From the NCBI GenBank assembly GCA_900313775.1, contig OMSP01000286.1, positions 1-14,535 on the forward strand: a DNA stretch of 14,535 nt, read 5' to 3'. Positions 6,202 through 12,246 of this stretch are shown here, one piece after another. The translations under genes were made by a program, and so were the position numbers. Within the stretch, counting starts at the first letter, position 1. Every line of letters begins with the position of its first letter. This DNA is from an uncultured Eubacteriales bacterium. Its GTDB lineage: Bacteria > Bacillota > Clostridia > Lachnospirales > Lachnospiraceae. A model generated the notes under the pieces. The model was not told the DNA's origin. It saw only the letters and a program-made list of their open reading frames with translations, and ran no database searches.

Positions 6202-7992
6202 CTACATTTCATACAGCTCATCGAGGGTCCCCTCGCGTGTCTTCGCACCTTCCTTCGCATTTTTTCCGTAAGGGAAGGCGATCCAGTCGTCTGCTTTGAG
6301 ACCGGAGATCACTTCATACGAACTTCCGCTGCTCTTGCCTACTTCGATGACCTGCTTTTTAAGCCTGCCGCCCTTGCTGCGTTTGAGGACATATTTCTGA
6401 TCTCCGTCATTCCGTATAAAAGCCTTCATCACATATAGGCTCTGGTCTGCGTCCTCTTCAAAACTGCCGCTGCCCAGCAGCACCTCGACCCACTCGCCTT
6501 CCGAGAGTTCCGTGTCCGTCTCATCGAGATTGGCCGTGAAAGGATACATGGAAGCCGTGCTGTCCACCGATGAAAACATACCGGTGGTATCGGGGTAAGG
6601 TGAGATATCATCCACGGTCGCCGTCAGCTGTTCGCCGGTCTGCCAGGAATTGATCCTGATCTTGTCTCCGGATTTGATCCTGCCAAGCTTGCGTTCACTG
6701 ATCGCGCCCTGTACAGTCAGTCCTTTCACAGAGCCGACCGTCAGGAATGCGGATCCGTCCTTCGGCGGATTCGTCGGATCACCCACTGTCTTGACCACGC
6801 CGTTGGCGCTCGCCTTAGCAGTCCCCTTGGAGAGGGCCTTTTTAGCTTTTTTGAGTTTGAGCTTGGCTTCTCTGAGATCAAGCTGTAAATCAGCCAGTTT
6901 TTCTTTCTCTTCGATCAGAGCCTCCCGTAACTCATCGCTCGTATAGGATTCGCTGGCGGATATCAGACTGTTGGAGGTATCGTAATCATCGTCATCTCCC
7001 TCGTCCATATCCTCGTCTCCCATAATTCCGGCGAGCAGGACGACCTTGGGGGAGGAACCCGTATCTCCATAGGATGTGCCTTCCGGATCAGCCGTATTAT
7101 CTCCCTCATCTGCTTCCTGAGTTTTTTTCGCAAACTGAAGGGTCCATTCCCAGTTATCCTCTTCGCCCACGGCCGGCAGATAGTTGGCGTCATTCATCCA
7201 CATCATCCTGAGATCGCCGGACCCCTTGTCTTCCGCCCGCACTTCGATCGCGAAGAACAGGGGCGCTTTCTTTTCTGTCGCCCATTTCTTCATCTCCCGT
7301 ATAAATGATGCCTCGATCGTAGCTGTCTCTTTGCAGAGGAAACGGTAGGGATTATTCTGAGTCCCCAGATCTTTTTCTGAGGAGTTGTTGTTATAAGCTT
7401 TCTTTACATCCGCACCCGTCAGCTTGTCGACTCCCTTGACATCTTTATAGGGATCTTCCTTCGGGTCTTCCTTTTTCGGCTCCTCTTTCTTTGGCTCTGT
7501 CTTCTTCTTGGGAGTAGTCTTCTTTTTCTTCTTCGGAGTCTCATCCGTATCATCAGCATCATCGCTGTAGTCATCTCCGGACGAAGGCTTGATATTCTGC
7601 AGCGTACGGATATTGCGTTCTGTGATCTGGAGCGCGTTTTCGATCTGCTTGATCTGCAGTGCCTGCTTCTCAACGGCAAAAGTTGTTTTTGTGGTGTCAT
7701 AGATCAACAGGACATCTCCTTTTTGGACATGCTGCCCTTCCTTGACCTTGACTTCTTTTACCGGCATGGCTTCTGTCAGATAGATGCTCTGCGACGCGCC
7801 GGAGGTGATAAGGCCCTCAATATCGGAACTGTCCTCGTCCGGACCTTCGTACTCTGCCTGCTCTTCCGCTGAGATCACGATGACGCGGCTCCCTCGGACC
7901 GAATGACGTATGGCCAGACCGATACCGGCCAATATGGCTGCGCCGGCAAGAGATGCCAATACGATACATATTATTTTTTTCTTTTTACTCAT
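6202..7992 (-). CDS. Membrane-fusion (HlyD/MacA-like) adaptor with a large hairpin-tip insert
   Basis: The 596-residue adaptor has an N-terminal anchor (KKKK then TM 7-29), a first half-lipoyl domain (about 74-100, KEGQHVQKGDVL), coiled-coil helix 1 (105-134), an insert (about 135-350), helix 2 (353-390), second half-lipoyl (391-425), beta-barrel (about 428-510) and membrane-proximal domain (to 596). The insert holds an acidic patch, a Lys/Pro/Glu-rich linker (153-182) and a seemingly folded unit with aromatic strands (YRFLCKE 216-222, LFFAIEVRAEDKG 245-257, LRMMWMNDANYLP 261-273, WEWTLQF 281-287), then a very acidic linker (326-338). The start at 7992 overlaps the ATPase stop by eight bases (ATGAGTAA); upstream codons in the same frame lie inside the ATPase gene and are rejected. 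GAGAGG lies ten bases before the ATG. The adaptor role is well supported; the insert has no assigned function. Confidence 0.88.
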   Translation of the reverse strand: MSKKKKIICIVLASLAGAAILAGIGLAIRHSVRGSRVIVISAEEQAEYEGPDEDSSDIEGLITSGASQSIYLTEAMPVKEVKVKEGQHVQKGDVLLIYDTTKTTFAVEKQALQIKQIENALQITERNIRTLQNIKPSSGDDYSDDADDTDETPKKKKKTTPKKKTEPKKEEPKKEDPKEDPYKDVKGVDKLTGADVKKAYNNNSSEKDLGTQNNPYRFLCKETATIEASFIREMKKWATEKKAPLFFAIEVRAEDKGSGDLRMMWMNDANYLPAVGEEDNWEWTLQFAKKTQEADEGDNTADPEGTSYGDTGSSPKVVLLAGIMGDEDMDEGDDDDYDTSNSLISASESYTSDELREALIEEKEKLADLQLDLREAKLKLKKAKKALSKGTAKASANGVVKTVGDPTNPPKDGSAFLTVGSVKGLTVQGAISERKLGRIKSGDKIRINSWQTGEQLTATVDDISPYPDTTGMFSSVDSTASMYPFTANLDETDTELSEGEWVEVLLGSGSFEEDADQSLYVMKAFIRNDGDQKYVLKRSKGGRLKKQVIEVGKSSGSSYEVISGLKADDWIAFPYGKNAKEGAKTREGTLDELYEM

Positions 7993-8668
7993 ACGCACCG
8001 TACCTCTCGCTGAGCACACCGTCATAGATGGTGACAACACGCGGCGCATGTGCCGCGATATGAGAATCATGGGTGATCATAAGGATCGCCGTTCCCTCCC
8101 CGTTGAGACGGGAAAAGAGTTCCATCAGCTGTTCTCCCGACTTGGAATCCAGCGCGCCTGTCGGCTCATCGGCCAACAGGATCTGGGGGTGGTTCACCAT
8201 CGCCCGCGCAATGGCGACGCGCTGTTTCTGACCGCCGGAGAGCTGATTCGGCAGGAAATCTATCCTGTCGGACAAGCCTACTTTTTCCAGCATCTCTTCT
8301 GCCACGTCCCGCCGCTCGTTTCTCGGAACACCGATATAGCTCATCGGCAGAGCCACATTGTCCAGTGCAGACATATAGGGCAGAAGATTAAACATCTGGA
8401 AGACAAAGCCTATCTTCTGAGCGCGCACATCGGATAATTCGTTGTCGCTCAGTCCGTCAACATTTTCGCCCCCTATGACCACCGTGCCGCTGGTCGCCTG
8501 ATCCAGACAGCCGATGATATTCATCAGAGTCGATTTACCGGAACCCGACGGTCCCATGACAGCCGTATACTCTCCCTCTCTCATGGAGAAGCATACATTT
8601 CTCAGGACAGGCAGTTCCATGTCTCCCTGAAAATAGCTCTTACAGACATTTTGCAACTCAATGAGCAT
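7985..8668 (-). CDS. ABC transporter ATP-binding protein (MacB/LolD class)
   Basis: The 227-residue ATPase powers the exporter of this cluster. All motifs are intact: Walker A GPSGSGKST (39-47), Q-loop Gln91 (FVFQMFNLLP), signature LSGGQKQR (143-150), Walker B ILLADEPTGALD (163-174) with catalytic Glu168, and switch His200 (MITHDS). The sequence around the signature and the LADEPTGALDS stretch are typical of stand-alone ATPases partnering FtsX/MacB-like permeases. The start ATG at 8668 is four bases after the upstream adaptor stop, with GAGG just upstream; the 3' end overlaps the next adaptor by eight bases, so translation of the module is probably coupled. Confidence 0.95.
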   Translation of the reverse strand: MLIELQNVCKSYFQGDMELPVLRNVCFSMREGEYTAVMGPSGSGKSTLMNIIGCLDQATSGTVVIGGENVDGLSDNELSDVRAQKIGFVFQMFNLLPYMSALDNVALPMSYIGVPRNERRDVAEEMLEKVGLSDRIDFLPNQLSGGQKQRVAIARAMVNHPQILLADEPTGALDSKSGEQLMELFSRLNGEGTAILMITHDSHIAAHAPRVVTIYDGVLSERYGAYE

Positions 8669-8672
8669 CTGC

Positions 8673-9881
8673 TTATTCCTCTTCGCTCTCTTGAGGTATC
8701 GCTATGCGGTCTTTCTTGTTCAGTCCGCTCGTGATCTCATACTGCATCATTTCCTCGTCATAGTCTCCCAGCTTGACGGGACGTTTTTTGAGCTTTCCCT
8801 TGCTGTTTTCCGCCAGCACATAGGGATCGCCGTCAATATCCATGATAAAAGCTTCATCGAGCCAGATTCCTTCTCTCTCCCCCTGTCCGGTGTCCGGCTC
8901 CACAAAGACATGCTGCCCAAGCATCAGCCCCTCGCTGGACTCCAGCTCGACATAGAACGGATATGAGCTGGAGCTCGTCTCTTCTGAAGACTCTTCTTCC
9001 TCCTCCATCATATCCTCCTGCGTATTCTTCTGAGGAGTATCACTGTCGATCTTGGTGATCTTGCCCTTCCATGTCGTATCATCCACCCGGGAGTGAACGA
9101 CCACGGCAGCGCCCTCCTCGAGGGAGGCGATATTCTGCTCGTTGGCACTTGCTTTGATCTGCAGCGCAGAAGTCTGCATGATGGTCATGAAAGCGTTCGT
9201 TTCGGTATCTCCTTCCATGACACCGGCTTCCGCATCCTCCGCATCCTCCGCATCTTCGGTGGCAGCCTGAGATCGGTTGATCGATTTGACCACCCCGTCG
9301 ATCTGACTCTTGACTGTCGCGTTCTTCATCGCGTTTTTGATCTTTTGAAGCTCCTTGTTCTTCTCCTGGATCTCCACGTCTTTTTGCTTGGCGGCCAGCT
9401 CCTGCTCCTGGATCTGTATGGTATAGGTGCCTTTATCCCCCGCGCCGGCACTCTGCTTCTCCCGGTTGAGCTGACTGATCATGGTACTGATCGAAGCTCT
9501 TTCATTTTTCAAGCGCTGCAGATCGATCTCCGCCTGCTCTTTGTTCTCGCCCATCTGCCCCGTGTCATAGTCAAACAAAGGATCTCCCTTTTTGACCGCA
9601 TCGCCGACCTTCACATAGATCTTGCCCACCGAGCTCCCCTCGGTAAGAGTCACCTGCCAGCTTTGCTTGGACTCAGCCACACCGGCAAACCGGTTTTCAC
9701 CGTTTCCTTCCTCGCCCATGATGGCTGCGACCGTATCGACATAGACATCATCTCCGGCCTGTGCGCGGCGCTTATGAAGGATGAAAAGCACTACCGCGGC
9801 CGCGACAGCTGCCACCAGGATCACGATCAGAATGATCAGAAGCTTCTTGTTGATTTTTCTTTTGGTTGAAGAGTCTTGCAT
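8673..9881 (-). CDS. Membrane-fusion (HlyD/MacA-like) adaptor, first of two
   Basis: The 402-residue protein has a short basic N-terminus, a membrane anchor (13-35), a half-lipoyl segment (about 80-106, KVGDAVKKGDPLFDYD), a coiled-coil hairpin (112-147 and 156-188), a second half-lipoyl (NATVKSQIDGVVKSI, 187-201), a beta-barrel (about 240-326) and a membrane-proximal domain. The hairpin is short and uninterrupted, unlike that of the second adaptor. Low-complexity acidic patches occur at DAEDAEDAEAG (210-220), from a nine-base tandem repeat, and EEEEESSEETSSSS (293-306). The ribosome site before ATG 9881 is weak, and a GC-rich inverted repeat lies immediately upstream. In bacteria with no outer membrane there is no TolC to dock on; such adaptors probably act as a substrate funnel or sensor above the permease. 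Confidence 0.9.
   Translation of the reverse strand: MQDSSTKRKINKKLLIILIVILVAAVAAAVVLFILHKRRAQAGDDVYVDTVAAIMGEEGNGENRFAGVAESKQSWQVTLTEGSSVGKIYVKVGDAVKKGDPLFDYDTGQMGENKEQAEIDLQRLKNERASISTMISQLNREKQSAGAGDKGTYTIQIQEQELAAKQKDVEIQEKNKELQKIKNAMKNATVKSQIDGVVKSINRSQAATEDAEDAEDAEAGVMEGDTETNAFMTIMQTSALQIKASANEQNIASLEEGAAVVVHSRVDDTTWKGKITKIDSDTPQKNTQEDMMEEEEESSEETSSSSYPFYVELESSEGLMLGQHVFVEPDTGQGEREGIWLDEAFIMDIDGDPYVLAENSKGKLKKRPVKLGDYDEEMMQYEITSGLNKKDRIAIPQESEEE
9229..9255 (-). repeat. Three-copy 9-bp tandem repeat inside the first adaptor gene
   Basis: On the plus strand TCCGCATCC is repeated at 9229-9237 and 9238-9246, and once more as TCCGCATCT at 9247-9255. The unit is a multiple of three, so copy changes keep the frame and only lengthen or shorten the acidic Glu-Asp-Ala run in the loop after the second half-lipoyl strand. 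Confidence 0.85.
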
Positions 9882-9890
9882 ATCGCTGTC

Positions 9891-9913
9891 CGCGCCGGTC
9901 TGAGTCAGGCGCG
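9891..9913 (-). promoter_or_regulatory. GC-rich inverted repeat just upstream of the first adaptor gene
   Basis: CGCGCC (9891-9896) and GGCGCG (9908-9913) form a perfect six-pair stem around an 11-base loop in the 37-base gap between coaX and the adaptor gene. On the coding strand its 3' side ends nine bases before ATG 9881 and covers the place where a ribosome site is expected; no T run follows, so it is not an intrinsic terminator. It might reduce adaptor translation or stabilise the mRNA end. This is inferred from position only. Confidence 0.3.
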
Positions 9914-9918
9914 CCCCC

Positions 9919-10683
9919 TTATCGGTTCATCTTGTATATTTCTCTGAGACCTTTTAAGACCAGATGGTCGTCATAAAGTATCTCTGTCTGACAATGCGGC
10001 AACACTACCTTTGACATCCCGCCGGTAGCGATGACCGGTGCTTCGCATCCGGCCTCCTGACGGATCTTTGCGATCATTCCGTCCATCCTCGCCGCCTCTC
10101 CGAAGATCAGGCCGCTTTGCATAGATCCTATCGTGTCGGTCCCGATGACTTTTTTCGGAGCGATAAAGCTGATCTTGGGCAGCAATGCCGCATTAGAGAC
10201 CAGCGACTCCAGACTGGCGTTGAGCCCCGGCATGATGATGGCTCCGCAGAAATCACCGTGCTCATCGATATAAGAATAGGTCGTGGCGGTCCCCATATCG
10301 ATGACGATCATGGGACCGGTGTGCTCGCAGAGCGCTCCGACCGCGGCTACCACCATATCAGCTCCGAGAGTAGCCGGATCATCGATCTTGATCTTCATAC
10401 CTGTCTTGATCCCCGAACCGACGATGATCGGCGCATGTCCTGTCACTCTCTTGATCGCCTTATAGAGATAGTGATTGACCGGCGGCACAACACTCGAGAG
10501 AGCTCCTCCCTGGATATCCTCCGGCCGGACACGGGCAGATTCGAGAATATAATTGATCAGGATCGAGTACTCCGTATCTGTCTTTTTGGCGTCCGTAGAG
10601 AGCCGTTCATAGACCAGCAATTCGTCCTGATCAAACAGGCCGACTTTGGTCTGTGTATTGCCGATATCTACTACCAGAATCAT
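9919..10683 (-). CDS. coaX: Type III pantothenate kinase
   Basis: CoaX phosphorylates pantothenate, the first step of coenzyme A synthesis, and type III enzymes escape CoA feedback inhibition. The 254-residue product has the usual length and ASKHA-fold motifs: DIGNTQTKVG (6-15), GADM (107-110) with Asp109 as the catalytic base, VIDMGTATTY (127-136), CGAIIMPGL (146-154) and ATGG (219-222). The canonical GADR is GADM here. Its ATG overlaps the stop of the S-component gene by four bases (ATGA), so uptake and trapping of the vitamin are probably translationally coupled. Other CoA genes are not in the window. A regulatory paralogue cannot be excluded because of the changed motif, but an active kinase is most likely. 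Confidence 0.9.
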   Translation of the reverse strand: MILVVDIGNTQTKVGLFDQDELLVYERLSTDAKKTDTEYSILINYILESARVRPEDIQGGALSSVVPPVNHYLYKAIKRVTGHAPIIVGSGIKTGMKIKIDDPATLGADMVVAAVGALCEHTGPMIVIDMGTATTYSYIDEHGDFCGAIIMPGLNASLESLVSNAALLPKISFIAPKKVIGTDTIGSMQSGLIFGEAARMDGMIAKIRQEAGCEAPVIATGGMSKVVLPHCQTEILYDDHLVLKGLREIYKMNR

Positions 10684-11270
10684 CTCTCATTCTCCTTCTG
10701 CCCAATAGCGATAAGGCGCATGATCACCGGACTGAGCACGATATTGACTGCCATCTCGAGCAGGAAATTGACTCCTGCCAGGCCCAGGATCATATAGGCT
10801 CCGGCACTCTTGAACCCGGCTCCCTCTGCCCATGCATTGATCGTGTCCATAAAGAACAGTTTGCAGCAGATCAGAAAAATGCCGGTGTTCACGATCGGGC
10901 AGACACAAGCCGCCACGATGACTGCCAGATATCGGTTCTTGTCCTGAAGTGCACGGTAGACAAGTCCTGCTGCCAGACCGGCCGCTATACCTTTTAACAA
11001 TACGGTGACAACAGTGCCCGCCGGATTGACCGCCAAAAACGGTCCCGCATCTCCTGACAGCAGCACGACAACTCCGAAGACGAAACCGAGCCACGCACCG
11101 CCTGCCGCGCCAAAAAGAGCCGCCCCTACGACGATCGGTATCAGTACAAGCGAGATCGAAAAGACCCCGAACCGGATCGAACTTCCGACAAACTGCAGTA
11201 TAATAACGATCGCTGTCAGTGCAGCCATCCCCACGAGCTGTTTCGTGGTAAAACGTTTTGAATTGTTCAT
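10680..11270 (-). CDS. ECF transporter S component, probably for pantothenate
   Basis: This 196-residue, very hydrophobic protein has about six membrane helices (12-30, 36-55, 57-72, 85-106, 114-138, 158-188) and the family-like segment ACVCPIVNTGIF (121-132), as in small substrate-capture subunits of energy-coupling-factor vitamin transporters. An S component works with a shared EcfA-EcfA'-EcfT module encoded elsewhere. Specificity is inferred from the four-base overlap with coaX, pointing to pantothenate (PanT-like). The start ATG has a perfect AGGAGG ribosome site (complement of 11276-11281). A promoter lies about 75 bases upstream. Some other vitamin is possible; the membrane S-component assignment is stronger than the substrate. 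Confidence 0.82.
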   Translation of the reverse strand: MNNSKRFTTKQLVGMAALTAIVIILQFVGSSIRFGVFSISLVLIPIVVGAALFGAAGGAWLGFVFGVVVLLSGDAGPFLAVNPAGTVVTVLLKGIAAGLAAGLVYRALQDKNRYLAVIVAACVCPIVNTGIFLICCKLFFMDTINAWAEGAGFKSAGAYMILGLAGVNFLLEMAVNIVLSPVIMRLIAIGQKENER

Positions 11271-11349
11271 AGGTACCTCCTAATATCATTCCCGTCAAAT
11301 GCTCTTCACATTCGCTGATAAGGGATATGGTTTAGTATGTTCCGATTAA

Positions 11350-11379
11350 ATTATATCATATAGTCCGCGCGACTGTCAC
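11350..11379 (-). promoter_or_regulatory. Sigma-A promoter for the S component-coaX (and possibly exporter) operon
   Basis: Reading the minus strand, GTGACA (complement of 11374-11379) is followed after 18 bases by a perfect TATAAT (complement of 11350-11355), with TGA directly before it as an extended -10. The -35 box contains the TGA stop of the upstream xdhC-like gene. It would give an untranslated leader of about 75 bases; no clear terminator or known riboswitch was seen in that leader. Coordinates may be off by a base. Confidence 0.65.
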
Positions 11380-12206
11380 TTTTCACCGGCATCCGGGAAG
11401 AGCTCTGCGCGCTTTTTATCGCGCGAAAAGCCTCCTGACCTTCCGTATTTGACAGCCATCATCTCAGCGATGACTCCCACGGCAATCTCATCCAGTCCCT
11501 CGCCGCCGATATCCAGGCCGATCGGGGCATAGATCTGCATCAGCTCTTCATCTGTATACCCCGCCTTGCGCAGATCATTGAAAATGGGAAGAAATTTGTG
11601 CTTGGCTCCGAGCATCCCGATATAAGCCGCATCCTGTCCCATGGCTGCACCGAGTGCCTGGCCGTCGGTCGCATGTGAGGAAGTGCAGACGATATAGTAG
11701 GCTCCTGCCGTCGGCTCCAGCATACTGAGATCATCAAAGCTGTCGATCTGAATGATCTCGTCTGCCCCGGCCAGCTCTTCCCGGTAATCTGACATATCGC
11801 GTGTATCAGCTACGATCGTATAGAACCCTGTCTTCACGGCGAGCGGCAATACTGCCTGCGCCACATGGCCGGAGCCCAAAAGATACAGAACTGCTCCGCT
11901 GGCATGCGGTTCTATAAAAATATCCATCGTCTTCACGCAATCCGGTTCCATATCAGCCTCCTTTATTGTCTTGGGTGAATAACGTTTCAGCAAAGGTCTG
12001 CCGCTGCGCATACAGCTGAGCGCGTCTTTTATGACAAGCTGTTCCGCCAGCCCTCCGCCGACAGTCCCCTCGGTGCTGCCGTCCGTAAAGACCAGCATCT
12101 TCGTACCGGCCGATCGCGGCGTACAGCCGACTGTATTGACGATTGTGGCCAGGGCATATGACCTTCCCTCTTTTTCTGCTTTTACGATCTTCTCATAGAT
12201 GCTCAT
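11376..12206 (-). CDS. XdhC/CoxI-family molybdoenzyme maturation protein
   Basis: Relatives bind molybdenum cofactor and help sulphurate and insert it into xanthine dehydrogenase or related hydroxylases. The 276-residue protein has the N-terminal XdhC/CoxI domain (GCTPRSAGTKMLV, 27-39; GTVGGGLAE, 47-55) and a C-terminal Rossmann domain (LYLLGSGHVAQAV, 107-119; YIGMLGAKHK, 195-204; PIGLDIGGE, 228-236). Where many relatives have CGG before the VEVFIEP strand, this one reads DCVKTMDIFIEP: the Cys (C90) stays but the glycines are replaced. AAGGAG lies seven bases before ATG 12206, and malQ ends 40 bases upstream, so it may be read from the glucan operon. No molybdenum hydroxylase gene is near. 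Family assignment is firm; the target enzyme is unknown, and it may instead be a diverged NAD(P)-binding protein. Confidence 0.85.
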   Translation of the reverse strand: MSIYEKIVKAEKEGRSYALATIVNTVGCTPRSAGTKMLVFTDGSTEGTVGGGLAEQLVIKDALSCMRSGRPLLKRYSPKTIKEADMEPDCVKTMDIFIEPHASGAVLYLLGSGHVAQAVLPLAVKTGFYTIVADTRDMSDYREELAGADEIIQIDSFDDLSMLEPTAGAYYIVCTSSHATDGQALGAAMGQDAAYIGMLGAKHKFLPIFNDLRKAGYTDEELMQIYAPIGLDIGGEGLDEIAVGVIAEMMAVKYGRSGGFSRDKKRAELFPDAGEK

Positions 12207-12246
12207 AGATATCTCCTTAAATGATGTCTCTTTACTTCATCTCCCG

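Noticed and set aside
7993..8070. Upstream start for the second adaptor giving 26 more residues
   Set aside because: The extra residues are a reading of the ATPase gene in another frame and do not resemble an adaptor N-terminus; the KKKK-TM anchor begins right after ATG 7992.
9093..9869. A 258-codon open frame on the plus strand, antisense to the first adaptor gene
   Set aside because: The composition is that of a mirrored coding sequence, it has no ribosome site or domain, and the opposite frame encodes a clear adaptor.
9908..9915. GGCGCGCC palindrome as a protein-binding site
   Set aside because: It is an eight-base GC palindrome that is expected by chance in this composition and is already part of the inverted repeat.
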